DNA of 46,114 nt from NCBI RefSeq assembly GCF_015550595.1, contig NZ_JADNBB010000039.1, forward strand, positions 1-46,114, written 5' to 3'. This stretch comes from Parabacteroides goldsteinii. Lineage in GTDB: Bacteria > Bacteroidota > Bacteroidia > Bacteroidales > Tannerellaceae. The notes under the pieces are model-generated. The model was not told where the DNA came from and did not search any database. It saw only the letters and a list, made by a program, of their open reading frames with translations. Positions 8,212 to 16,102 of this stretch are shown here, one piece after another. Both the position numbers and the translations under genes were made by a program. Each line of letters opens with the position of its first letter. The stretch's first letter is position 1.

Positions 8212-8508
8212 ATGAAATTTGGAATGAGAACTCCTTCACTGAAGAGAAGTATCAGTGCAAGAACCACCGGGCGGCTGAACAGAGCCGTTAAGAAAGCAAT
8301 AATTCCTGGATATGGAAGAAAGGGAATGGGAATATTGCATCCCAAGAAGGCTTTATATAACCAAGTCTATAGAAGGACAACCTTCAGCATCTTCGACTTG
8401 GCTAAAGCTGCCTCAGGTAATAAAAGAGGAAGTGCCAGTAATAGCGGATGTTGCTTGACACTCATGTTCTGGGTTATTATAGCAAGTCTTACTTTCTTCA
8501 TATATTAA
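8212..8508 (+). CDS. conserved small basic protein with C-terminal membrane helix
   Basis: The 98-residue protein has a strongly basic, glycine-rich N-terminal half (MRTPSLKRSISARTTGRLNR, then KKAIIPGYGRKGMG and PKKALYNQVYRRTTFS). This pattern recurs in small unannotated proteins of Gram-positive bacteria and phages. The last 20 residues (LTLMFWVIIASLTFFIY) form one membrane helix. Function is unknown. A membrane-tethered nucleic-acid-binding peptide fits the composition. It begins 15 bases after the UBA-like gene. Confidence 0.55.
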   Translation: MKFGMRTPSLKRSISARTTGRLNRAVKKAIIPGYGRKGMGILHPKKALYNQVYRRTTFSIFDLAKAASGNKRGSASNSGCCLTLMFWVIIASLTFFIY

Positions 8509-8521
8509 GCACGTGACAATT

Positions 8522-8887
8522 ATGAATGTTGAATACGCGAGAAGCTTTGCACTAAGCCTCGATTGTACCACAGAGGATTTGTTTGCCGAGAATTGGTTAT
8601 CCTTTCGGGTAATGGGCAAATGGTTCATGTTGTTGCAACTCGATGCCCCCGAACCAAGAGTGGCCGTAAAACTACCGCCAGAGGAAGGACAAATGCTTCG
8701 GGAGCACTATGAAGGAGTAACGGCTGCCTTTCACATGAATAAGATTCATTGGAATGACTTGTATCTGCAAAAGCTGCCGGATGAATTTATAAAAGAGCAA
8801 ATATTGAATTCTTATAATACAGTTGTGAAACACTTGCCCAAAGCATTAAGACAAGAAATAAAAAATCAGCAAAAGAACAATGATTAA
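8522..8887 (+). CDS. MmcQ/YjbR family protein
   Basis: I choose the ATG at 8522; a GTG at 8513 is the alternative. The 121-residue protein matches the YjbR fold, a CyaY-like alpha/beta domain proposed to bind DNA: ARSFALSLDCTTEDLFAENWLSFRVMGKWFMLLQLD, then PRVAVKLPPEEG, then the terminal HWNDLYLQKLPDEFIKEQI region. Full family length is about 115-125 residues, so it is complete. Its last codons overlap the next start by eight bases (ATGATTAA), suggesting coupled translation with the AlkZ-like gene. Confidence 0.8.
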   Translation: MNVEYARSFALSLDCTTEDLFAENWLSFRVMGKWFMLLQLDAPEPRVAVKLPPEEGQMLREHYEGVTAAFHMNKIHWNDLYLQKLPDEFIKEQILNSYNTVVKHLPKALRQEIKNQQKNND

Positions 8888-9938
8888 TCCAGTCGCCATC
8901 CGTCTTTTGAACCAACAGCTCATCAGCCCACAGTTCAATAATCCGACAGAAATAGTGTCCCATTTGGGAGCCATGCAAGCACAGGACTACCGCATGATGC
9001 GATGGGCAGTGGCAATGCGCACCAAGAAACCATCGGAAGAGACTTTTCGTGAAGCTTATAACAGTGGTGAAATTATCCGAATGCATTTGCAACGCTGTAC
9101 CTGGCAACTAATAACTGCAAAGGATTATGGATGGATGCTCGAACTGTTCGCTCCAAAAAGTCTATCTACTCTGAATGGCTGGATGAAATCCAATAAAATC
9201 AACATACCCGAAGATGAACTTCTTACCATACACAGAATCATCATAGATACAGTTTCAGACAGAAAGGATATAACCAAGGAGGATATCACAGAAACATTAG
9301 TTCAGCATGGATTCTTGATGGATGACCATCGTATATCATATCATCTTCGTCTGGCCGAGCTTAACGGATGCCTAGTCAGTGGCGATCTCCATCCCAGCAA
9401 AGCCACTTATTGCCTTGCCGAAAACAAGATACATCCAACCGCAAAGCTAAGTAGAGATGAAGCATTGTCTCTGCTTACTACCAAATATTTCCAGAGCCGT
9501 AGTCCCGCCACTTTGGAAGATTACGTGTGGTGGTCAGGATTGAATGCAGGAGATTGTAAAAGAGGCATTCAACTGCTTGGCAACAGATTGCACACTGAAA
9601 ATTGGAAGGGAAGAACGTTCTATTTATTGGATACCTGTCGCACCAAAGGCTTTCGTAAGGGATGCACCCATCTTCTGCCTCCTTTTGATGAATACCTAAT
9701 TGGATATAAGAGCCGAGATGTGGTTCTTGCAACAGAACATCGTCATCATGCACACAACAACAGTGGTATTTTTTATCCCATCATAGCGAAGAATGGAGAG
9801 ATTTGTGGTAACTGGAGTCCATATAAAAGTACTTTGCAGACAGAAATATTTGCGCCGGACATCGTTATTGACTTGGAAAAAAACTGGCAAGCATACCAGA
9901 AACAACGAAATTATAAAACTTGTCAATCTAACAAATAA
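8880..9938 (+). CDS. AlkZ-like winged-helix DNA glycosylase
   Basis: The 352-residue protein belongs to the HTH_42 (YcaQ/AlkZ) superfamily: RLLNQQLISPQFNNPTEIVSHLGAMQAQDYR near the N-terminus and LPPFDEYLIGYKSRD near residue 265. AlkZ-type enzymes remove alkylated bases and open interstrand crosslinks, using a Q-x-Q motif. Here Q33-A-Q35 is present. The internal winged-helix repeats lie at about 110-240. Its neighbours YjbR and YjbQ are also small stress or housekeeping families. I infer protection of element DNA or self-protection from an alkylating agent, but substrate is unknown. Confidence 0.75.
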   Translation: MINPVAIRLLNQQLISPQFNNPTEIVSHLGAMQAQDYRMMRWAVAMRTKKPSEETFREAYNSGEIIRMHLQRCTWQLITAKDYGWMLELFAPKSLSTLNGWMKSNKINIPEDELLTIHRIIIDTVSDRKDITKEDITETLVQHGFLMDDHRISYHLRLAELNGCLVSGDLHPSKATYCLAENKIHPTAKLSRDEALSLLTTKYFQSRSPATLEDYVWWSGLNAGDCKRGIQLLGNRLHTENWKGRTFYLLDTCRTKGFRKGCTHLLPPFDEYLIGYKSRDVVLATEHRHHAHNNSGIFYPIIAKNGEICGNWSPYKSTLQTEIFAPDIVIDLEKNWQAYQKQRNYKTCQSNK

Positions 9939-9944
9939 ACAAAT

Positions 9945-10358
9945 ATGTGGCAACAAATAGAATTCAGTTTAAAAGAACATCGTCGTGGTTTTCACATTGT
10001 CACAGGTGAAATTATTGGTAAATTGCCAATACTACCCAAGGTAGGATTGCTACATCTGTTTATCAAACATACCAGTTGTGCGCTTTCCATCAATGAGAAT
10101 GCAGATCCCGATGTGCGCGTTGACATGGAGGGCATCTTCAATCACCTGATAAAAGAGGGAGAGCCCTATTATCAGCATACGTTGGAAGGTTTGGATGATA
10201 TGCCAGCTCATGCTAAATGTAGCATTATAGGACCAAGTCTGACCATCCCCATTACAAAAGGCAGATTGAATTTGGGAACGTGGCAAGGTATTTATCTGTG
10301 TGAATTTAGAGATTATGGTGGTCAAAGAAAAATTGTCGCTACCATCTCAGGCGAATAA
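9945..10358 (+). CDS. YjbQ (UPF0047) family protein
   Basis: This 137-residue protein is a full-length UPF0047 member, recognised by GLLHLFIKHTSCALSINENADPDVRVDMEG (residues about 34-63), the HTLEGLDDMPAHAK metal-site loop and the C-terminal GTWQGIYLCEFRDYGG. Family members have been reported to have weak thiamin-phosphate synthase activity. Conserved His and Asp side chains bind a metal. It is the last gene of the plus-strand cluster, six bases after the AlkZ-like gene, and converges on recD2 with a 16-base gap. Confidence 0.85.
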   Translation: MWQQIEFSLKEHRRGFHIVTGEIIGKLPILPKVGLLHLFIKHTSCALSINENADPDVRVDMEGIFNHLIKEGEPYYQHTLEGLDDMPAHAKCSIIGPSLTIPITKGRLNLGTWQGIYLCEFRDYGGQRKIVATISGE

Positions 10359-10374
10359 GCACACCAACTAAAGG

Positions 10375-12615
10375 TTATTTCGAACCCCCATATGGAGTTT
10401 TTTCTTCGGCTACCATGCCAAGAGAAGACTCTTTTCCTGTCTCATAGCCATGTTTCTCCAAAGTAATTGCTTTATTCGCATTTACTACTGTTAATGAAGG
10501 ATTGATACGTTCCTTCAATTTAGTATTGCGCCTCAAAACAGTCATGTTGTGAATAGCATAAGCCAGTGCCTTAGTGGAGCCAATCAGTACGCAAATCTTC
10601 TTGGCACGAGTGATTCCTGTATAAATGAGATTACGTTGCAACATCACATAATGATTCATCAGCACTGGGATTACTACAATGGGATATTCAGAACCCTGAC
10701 TTTTATGGATAGTTGTAGCATAGGCCAAAGTCAGCTCATCCAGTTCACTCACTTCATACTCTACAAGTGTCCCATCAAAGTCAACCATTAAAGTGCGTTC
10801 TTCCATATCCACAGCCTGAATATATCCCAAGTCACCGTTAAACACATTCTTGTCGTAGTTGTTGCGTATTTGCATTACACGGTCGCCTTGACGGAATGAA
10901 TACCCACCACGATTTAAACCCATTTTACTTGGATTGATAGCCTCTTGAAGAACTATATTAAGATTAGATGCACCAACTACACCACGTTGCATTGGTGTGA
11001 GTACCTGTATCTTATTTGTCGGCATATTATAAGCCTTTGGCAAACGAGTTTTTACCAACTGTACAATATTTGCGGCCACCTGCTCGGCATCTTCATTCTT
11101 AATGAAGAAGAAATCTGTATCCTTGCCATTGCTCAAGTCAGGGAATGCTCCACGATTGATAGCATGGGCACTCATAACAATACGACTTGACTGAGCCTGA
11201 CGAAATATTCGTGTCAATCGTATAACAGGTATTCTTTGTGACTCAATGATGTCACGCAAAACATTACCAGCACCAACACTGGGTAATTGGTCTATATCTC
11301 CCACAAACACCAAACGCATGCCCAATGGTATAGCCTTCATGAGATTATTCATCAAAATTATATCAATCATCGAACATTCATCCACAATCAGCACATCACC
11401 TTCCAATGGATTCTCGTCATTACGCTTGTAACCGTCGGCAGGATTGAATTCCAATAAGCGATGGATTGTCTTGGCTTCCATACCTGTCGCTTCACTCATA
11501 CGCTTGGCAGCTCTACCTGTAGGTGCGGCTAATAAAATTTGCAGTCCTGCGGTCTTCAATGCTACAATAATACCTTGTGTAGTGGTTGTCTTACCAGTAC
11601 CGGGTCCACCTGTAAGCACCATCACCTTTGAATCAACAGCTTGACGAATAGCCGCAACCTGTACTTCATCATATTCAACGCCGCTCTCTTTCTCTATAGT
11701 CTCCAAGTCAAACTTCGGATGCTTCCCATTGTCCGACGCTTCCATCAACGCCAAAAGACGTTTGGCTGTTCCACACTCTGAATGATAAAATGGAGGGAGA
11801 TAAATAGCTTCCTGTTCCATCTTTAACTTATCTTCCTGAATCATATCGGACATCGCCTGGCGAATAAACTCTTCATCCGCTTCCAACAGCGTAATAGCCG
11901 CTTTTACCAACTGTTCTTCTTCGGCATACACATGTCCTTCGTTACTGAGTTGGTTGAGCGTATAAAGCAGTCCACTTCTGCAACGACGAAGATCATTCTT
12001 CTCATATCCCATTTTGGAAGCAATTCCGTCTGCTGTCTTGAACCCGATACCCCAAATGTCATCGGCTAAAGTATAAGGGTTTCCTTTAACTTTATCAATA
12101 CTTTCCTTACCATATTGCCGGTAAATCTTTGCTGCATAAGCCGTACTTACACCATAGCCCTGCAGGAATAGCATCACATCCTTGATATCTTTCTGCTTCT
12201 CCCAACTTTCACGAATCAGTTCCACTCGTTTCTTACCTATGCCGGACACTTCATAAAGCCGCTCAATGTCACTTTCAATCACGTCGATGGTTCCCAATCC
12301 GAATTTGCCCACAATCAGTTTGGCAAACTTAGGTCCAATACCTTTTACCAAGCCACTTCCCAGATATTTTTCAATACCATAGATGGTGGCAGGCATGACC
12401 TCTTCATATGATTGAATAACAAACTGACTGCCATATTTTTTATCTACTTTCCAGTCCCCTTCGCATAGCAGCACACTACCAACAGGCACATCGAGCAGAC
12501 TGCCTACAATAGTAACAAGGTCATTGTAACCTTTTACATTGACCTTCATTATCGAATAGCCATTCTCGGCATTCTGAAATGTAATGTGTTCTACTACACA
12601 GCGGATTTTAATCAT
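10375..12615 (-). CDS. recD2: RecD2-type ATP-dependent DNA helicase
   Basis: The 746-residue enzyme is a 5'-3' superfamily 1B helicase. It has the N-terminal OB-like domain, tandem helix-hairpin-helix segments (GSGLVKGIGPKFAKLIV; YGVSTAYAAKIYRQYG), Walker A GGPGTGKTTTT at about residue 336, Walker B VLIVDECSM, motif III FVGDIDQLPSVG, and the C-terminal ATTIHKSQGSEYPIVVIPV motif of the UvrD-like domain. Length is normal for RecD2. It lies 16 bases after the RHH gene, so it seems co-transcribed with parA. A helicase that processes gapped or single-stranded element DNA after transfer would fit, but this is inference. Confidence 0.9.
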   Translation of the reverse strand: MIKIRCVVEHITFQNAENGYSIMKVNVKGYNDLVTIVGSLLDVPVGSVLLCEGDWKVDKKYGSQFVIQSYEEVMPATIYGIEKYLGSGLVKGIGPKFAKLIVGKFGLGTIDVIESDIERLYEVSGIGKKRVELIRESWEKQKDIKDVMLFLQGYGVSTAYAAKIYRQYGKESIDKVKGNPYTLADDIWGIGFKTADGIASKMGYEKNDLRRCRSGLLYTLNQLSNEGHVYAEEEQLVKAAITLLEADEEFIRQAMSDMIQEDKLKMEQEAIYLPPFYHSECGTAKRLLALMEASDNGKHPKFDLETIEKESGVEYDEVQVAAIRQAVDSKVMVLTGGPGTGKTTTTQGIIVALKTAGLQILLAAPTGRAAKRMSEATGMEAKTIHRLLEFNPADGYKRNDENPLEGDVLIVDECSMIDIILMNNLMKAIPLGMRLVFVGDIDQLPSVGAGNVLRDIIESQRIPVIRLTRIFRQAQSSRIVMSAHAINRGAFPDLSNGKDTDFFFIKNEDAEQVAANIVQLVKTRLPKAYNMPTNKIQVLTPMQRGVVGASNLNIVLQEAINPSKMGLNRGGYSFRQGDRVMQIRNNYDKNVFNGDLGYIQAVDMEERTLMVDFDGTLVEYEVSELDELTLAYATTIHKSQGSEYPIVVIPVLMNHYVMLQRNLIYTGITRAKKICVLIGSTKALAYAIHNMTVLRRNTKLKERINPSLTVVNANKAITLEKHGYETGKESSLGMVAEEKTPYGGSK

Positions 12616-12631
12616 AAGAAGATAGTATCAT

Positions 12632-12889
12632 CTATTTTTCGTACTTAGCCAGATACTCTTCCATAGCTTCGTTTACAATATCCTTGAGCGATTTGTTCAA
12701 GTCCACAGCAAGGTACTTCATCCGTTTATGGATACTCTTGTTGATGATAAAGTTACAGTGTACAGCCGATTCTTTTTCAACGTTCTTTGGAGAAGACTTT
12801 TTCTCTTCTGACTTGACGGAAGTGGTGGATGAAATCAATCCATTCAATCCACCCTTCATGCCGTCTTTTAGTAAATCACCTTTGCCCAT
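12632..12889 (-). CDS. parB: ribbon-helix-helix partner of ParA
   Basis: The 85-residue protein has a disordered basic/serine-rich N-terminal half (residues 1-40). A ribbon-helix-helix-like C-terminal domain follows: HCNFIINKSIHKRMKYLAVDLNKSLKDIVNEAMEEYL. In type Ib partition systems such proteins bind the centromere, repress the operon and stimulate ParA ATPase through the flexible N-terminus. It begins six bases after the parA stop codon. The symbol reflects function by position, not homology to ParB CTP-switch proteins. Confidence 0.75.
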   Translation of the reverse strand: MGKGDLLKDGMKGGLNGLISSTTSVKSEEKKSSPKNVEKESAVHCNFIINKSIHKRMKYLAVDLNKSLKDIVNEAMEEYLAKYEK

Positions 12890-12895
12890 AGCATT

Positions 12896-13651
12896 TTATT
12901 TTAAATTCAACACCTCTTTAGCCAATTCCATATAGTCCTTAGCTCCATTGCTGTTTTTGTTATACTCATATATATTCTGACCCTTTATAGGAGCTTCAGC
13001 CAACGAAACATTATCACGAATGATAGTCTTGAAGACTTGGTCACAGAATGAGTCTTTGATTAGTTCTGTAACACTCTTGTTCAAAGTCTTTCTTTGGTCA
13101 TATTGCGTAATGATAATACCACCAACTTTCAAACCTGAGTTCAAACGTTCCTGCACAATCTGGATTACATTCATAATCTTCGCCATACCACGCATGGCTA
13201 AGAACTGAGCTTGTACAGGAATGATAAGGTAATCTGATGCAGTCAGAGCATTCAGTGTAAGCAATCCCAATGAAGGAGGACAGTCAATCAAGATATAATC
13301 ATATTTGTTCACTTCTGGAACCTTGGCTATCAATCCACGAAGAATCATCTCACGTCCGGGTTCATTGATAAGCTCGGATTCGGCTGCCGACAAATCAAGA
13401 CACGAAGGTACAAGAGAAATGCCACTGCCTGTTTCTATAATAGGTAGAGGATATTCACCCTTCATTGCTCCATACACGGTCTTTTCTTCTTCGATAGAAT
13501 AACCGAATGATTCTGTCAAGTTAGCTTGACCATCAAGGTCAATTACCATAACACGTTTTTTCTTCTGTTGAAAAGCAGCTGCCAAGTTGATGGTAGTCGT
13601 GGTCTTCCCAACACCTCCCTTATGGTTAAGAATGGCTATAATTTTTGTCAT
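12896..13651 (-). CDS. parA: ParA-type partition ATPase
   Basis: The 251-residue protein has the deviant Walker A KGGVGKTTTT at residues 10-19, the VIDLDGQANLTESFG switch, DYILIDCPPSLGLLTLNAL (Walker B) and a C-terminal ITQYDQRKTLNK region. No N-terminal HTH is present, so it is the short type Ib class that works with a ribbon-helix-helix partner, encoded just downstream. It segregates plasmid or excised element copies. A -7 box TACCTTTG lies 28 bases upstream. Confidence 0.92.
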   Translation of the reverse strand: MTKIIAILNHKGGVGKTTTTINLAAAFQQKKKRVMVIDLDGQANLTESFGYSIEEEKTVYGAMKGEYPLPIIETGSGISLVPSCLDLSAAESELINEPGREMILRGLIAKVPEVNKYDYILIDCPPSLGLLTLNALTASDYLIIPVQAQFLAMRGMAKIMNVIQIVQERLNSGLKVGGIIITQYDQRKTLNKSVTELIKDSFCDQVFKTIIRDNVSLAEAPIKGQNIYEYNKNSNGAKDYMELAKEVLNLK

Positions 13652-13678
13652 TTGTTCAATTTTCTAAAATAGGTTATG

Positions 13679-13686
13679 CAAAGGTA
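13679..13686 (-). promoter_or_regulatory. -7 box of the parA operon
   Basis: Minus-strand TACCTTTG matches TAnnTTTG and lies 28 bases before the parA ATG. No TTTG is found at the usual 19-21 base spacing upstream. Confidence 0.55.
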
Positions 13687-13746
13687 ATTCAATTAATTAG
13701 TATAGCCTAACATTAGTAAAACATAGCACTCCTATTTCACGTTATT

Positions 13747-13758
13747 TAGTATATACTA
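13747..13758. repeat. palindrome upstream of parA (candidate parS/operator)
   Basis: TAGTATATACTA is a perfect 12-base palindrome, followed by a related TGTAGTATGTG. TAGTAT and TTAGTA words recur between 13695 and 13770. Ribbon-helix-helix centromere proteins bind short repeats in exactly this position. The 13652-13889 gap has no gene. Confidence 0.35.
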
Positions 13759-13839
13759 TCTGTAGTATGTGTTTATCTTCAACTATTTATGACTATCTCG
13801 CAATGAGTAGTAAAAGAGTAAAGACATATTTCTTTCAAT

Positions 13840-13867
13840 CAGGCGGTAGGAAAACACCAACCGCCTG
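13840..13867. terminator. strong hairpin after the 13890 gene
   Basis: CAGGCGGT and ACCGCCTG form a perfect eight-base stem that extends by two more pairs around AAAACA. It lies 23 bases beyond the stop at 13890 and would end the minus-strand unit. The tract after it (ATTGAAAG) is poor in T, so termination efficiency is uncertain. Confidence 0.5.
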
Positions 13868-13889
13868 CCCCAAAGAAATCTGTCTGTTA

Positions 13890-14264
13890 TCAGATATTAC
13901 CTCTGAGTAATTCTTCATATTGACGCTGACAGAAAGCCTCATACTCAGCACGATTCTCTCCACGTTCCACCGCCACATCAATTAAATCACCGAAGTCCTC
14001 GAAGCTGACATCTTCTGCAATACAGCGAATGCCATCTTCATTCATAAGATAGATTTCATAATAATCTGCACCTTCATTGAGTGTGACCATCACAAATCCT
14101 TTAAACAATCTGCCAGAAACATGAAACATCAAGGTTGGCATATCCTTGAAACTGGTAGCGATAAACTCGGAAACACCCCAAGACATAATGGTGTTAATAG
14201 GTGTTGTTCCCAATAGCTGACTCTTAGTGGTCTGAACCACTTCCATAAAATACTCCTTATCCAT
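13890..14264 (-). CDS. hypothetical protein
   Basis: The 124-residue soluble protein reads as an alpha/beta domain: INTIMSWGVSEFIATSF, MLFHVSG-like strands (PTLMFHVSGRLFKGFVMVTLNEGADYYE region) and an acidic helical tail (DFGDLIDVAVERGENRAEYEAF). Proteins of this look are common in Bacteroidales plasmids and transposons without assigned function. It follows the 14277 gene by 12 bases and probably shares its transcript. Confidence 0.6.
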   Translation of the reverse strand: MDKEYFMEVVQTTKSQLLGTTPINTIMSWGVSEFIATSFKDMPTLMFHVSGRLFKGFVMVTLNEGADYYEIYLMNEDGIRCIAEDVSFEDFGDLIDVAVERGENRAEYEAFCQRQYEELLRGNI

Positions 14265-14276
14265 AATTGTATATTG

Positions 14277-14561
14277 TTAAATGAATGGTATTGCTCTTCC
14301 GTTCTCCTGGAGGTACTGCAACATGGCTTTTGCCTCTTCGTGTGATGCTCTGTTGCGGTCATCATAGTTACGACTGTCATCTGCCATTACTTTGATGCAC
14401 TCACGAATAGCCTTGTAAAAAGTCTGTTGTAGAGTTGGGTGAAAAGTCTTCACGGATGCCGCAAAAACTTTCGGGTCAAATGAAAAACTATTAAGACCAT
14501 TCTCAATAATCTTCGCTAACTGATACTCCTTAGTATCCTCGATGTTCAAATACTTGTCCAT
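14277..14561 (-). CDS. hypothetical helical protein
   Basis: I start at the ATG at 14561; the codon two residues earlier is TTG. The 94-residue protein is almost entirely helical (QLAKIIENGLNSFSFDPKVFAASVKTFHPTLQQ; NRASHEEAKAMLQYLQENG). No domain is recognised. It is the first gene of a two-gene minus-strand unit, and the long hairpin at 14614-14682 lies just upstream. Confidence 0.6.
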   Translation of the reverse strand: MDKYLNIEDTKEYQLAKIIENGLNSFSFDPKVFAASVKTFHPTLQQTFYKAIRECIKVMADDSRNYDDRNRASHEEAKAMLQYLQENGRAIPFI

Positions 14562-14613
14562 ATTCAAGTGATTTAGTGAAACAAATCCTTTCCCTACTAT
14601 CGAACCTTCTTAT

Positions 14614-14682
14614 CGAAGCCGATTGGGGATTTTATGGATGCAGTAAACAGTCATCTGTATAGCTTATAGATTCGGCTTTTCG
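14614..14682. repeat. long hairpin of spacer A
   Basis: CGAAGCCGATT (14614-14624) pairs with GATTCGGCTTTTCG (14669-14682) with a two-base bulge. An inner stem GATGCAG/CTGTAT adds a wobble pair. It lies 53 bases upstream of the minus-strand gene starting at 14561. Confidence 0.5.
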
Positions 14683-14941
14683 TGCCGATTACTCTCCACA
14701 GGAGGAAGAATCCGCTAAGAAATACCATTCAAGCCAAATCATTAAGCGAGATGACAGAACTTTGCATCCCAAGAAAATCTATCGGCTCGATACGAAGTAC
14801 GGTCAAAAGTCAAAAGCTATATAAGGTTTAAAACCGCTCACGCGAACGGTTTATAAGCGGAAATATTGGTCAAACCAACTATATAAAAGCATGATAAAAG
14901 GATAAACCCAATGTCTGGGTGGGCATAAAATAAGTCTGCAA

Positions 14942-15045
14942 GAACAAACAACAGGGTGACTTACTCCGTAATGTACAATGCAAGGTTGTTTCGAGACTTC
15001 GAAGCACCTGCACTGGGAATGTCAGGAGCATGTCACTGTTTGTTC
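14942..15045 (+). ncRNA. candidate structured RNA in spacer A
   Basis: GAACAAACA (14942-14950) pairs with TGTTTGTTC (15037-15045), and GTGAC (14956-14960) with GTCAC (15032-15036). Only a five-base bulge interrupts the outer stem. CTTTTC follows the right arm on the plus strand, like a weak terminator. No clear promoter is found immediately upstream, so the strand is a guess. Confidence 0.3.
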
Positions 15046-15324
15046 CTTTTCATAAGTGATTGACCAAGGGGAAATGATTTAAGAAAACAGATCTACCGAT
15101 TTGCGGGTGGGACATTAGGGGTTGCGAAACAAGTATAAAACAGGCAATAGCCAGAATGGATTGCAAAAGAGTAAAAGAGATAAGTCCTCCTTGCATCAAT
15201 CATGATTATAAAAGGAAACAGCGTCACATAAGTGTAATCCTGAAAGTGCAGTTCAAATGAAACGCACAGGATTTGGTTCACCTCTTCCTATGCGTTTCGC
15301 CCAATTCAATTCAACCTACAACTA

Positions 15325-15567
15325 TTACTTACATGCTACCACACAATCTTCGACTTCACAAGCCAAACCACCAAAAGCAGGATATCTTGAGAAATAAGGA
15401 CGTACTCCTGTCTCTTCATCTTCTTCCACAGGACTGATATTTACCACCTTGTTTTCACGAAAGTAATCATCTACCATCTTGACTTCATTATCTGTCAAGC
15501 CTTCTTTTTCTCCGTTTACTACGTACCCCAAACTCCATGTAGGTATGCGTTCAATACTCAGTTCCAT
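15325..15567 (-). CDS. small conserved hypothetical protein
   Basis: I choose the ATG at 15567 (MELSIERIPTWSLGYVVNG); the longer open frame upstream lies inside the SLOG gene. The 80-residue product resembles short proteins found on many Bacteroidales plasmids: IPTWSLGYVVNG, EGLTDNEVKMVDDYF, then YFSRYPAFGGLACEVEDC. Function is unknown. The conserved aromatic and Cys residues near the C-terminus suggest a compact domain. It follows the SLOG gene by 40 bases and likely shares its operon. Confidence 0.65.
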   Translation of the reverse strand: MELSIERIPTWSLGYVVNGEKEGLTDNEVKMVDDYFRENKVVNISPVEEDEETGVRPYFSRYPAFGGLACEVEDCVVACK

Positions 15568-15607
15568 ATCATTGACAATTAAAAAGATTAATACTAATGG
15601 AAGTCGG

Positions 15608-16102
15608 TCAAAAAAGATTGATGACCGGCATACCACTTTCGTTTGCTTTGCGGATGGTGTAGAATGTACCACCTTTCTGCTTACCATTGTAGTAGGCAAC
15701 CAATCCACTTGAATGAGCCAACATATAGTCATTGCGTCTCAGTAGACAACCATTGCAAAAGTTCTCACGCAATACAATCACTTCATCAGCATTCTGTAAA
15801 ACGTATTGGTAGCGTTTCTGCTCGTATTCACTGAATCTCTCACTCTGATTACGATATGGCACTACAGCAATTAGTTTGATATCCGAAAACCTTTTTCTCA
15901 TAGCGATAACAGCAGAAGCAGCCAATAAATCAAAGCCCATTGCCATACCATTAATGAAATTTCTGTAACCACTCTCATAGAGGTCTATGATTGCATTATC
16001 TACAGAAATTCTCAGCTTCTGTCGCTTGTTTTCATAGATGCTACGATGTCCCGTGAAGGCAACTGACTGCCTTTTATTCAAAAATAGATGCTCCATACTC
16101 AT
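15608..16102 (-). CDS. SLOG-family (YspA/DUF1273-like) protein
   Basis: The 164-residue protein has a Rossmann-like SLOG pattern: VAFTGHRSIYENK at residues 14-26, NFINGMAMGFDLLAASAV (glycine-rich binding loop, Asp), IKLIAVVPYRNQ, then NADEVIVL and a final RRNDYMLAHSSGLVAYYNGKQKGGT-type strand. SLOG domains bind nucleotides, ADP-ribose derivatives or, in DprA, single-stranded DNA. The ATG overlaps the upstream phosphoribosyltransferase stop by four bases (ATGA). The pair therefore looks like one functional unit, perhaps in nucleotide-derivative metabolism or ssDNA handling. Confidence 0.75.
   Translation of the reverse strand: MSMEHLFLNKRQSVAFTGHRSIYENKRQKLRISVDNAIIDLYESGYRNFINGMAMGFDLLAASAVIAMRKRFSDIKLIAVVPYRNQSERFSEYEQKRYQYVLQNADEVIVLRENFCNGCLLRRNDYMLAHSSGLVAYYNGKQKGGTFYTIRKANESGMPVINLF

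Larger units (their letters stand above)
14562..15324. other. non-coding structured spacer A
   Basis: About 760 bases hold no supported gene. The spacer contains an upstream hairpin (14614-14682), a larger hairpin (14942-15045) and the words TATATAAAAG and GATAAAAGG (14868-14895), which recur in other spacers of the window. It has the same layout as spacers B to F. Confidence 0.55.
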
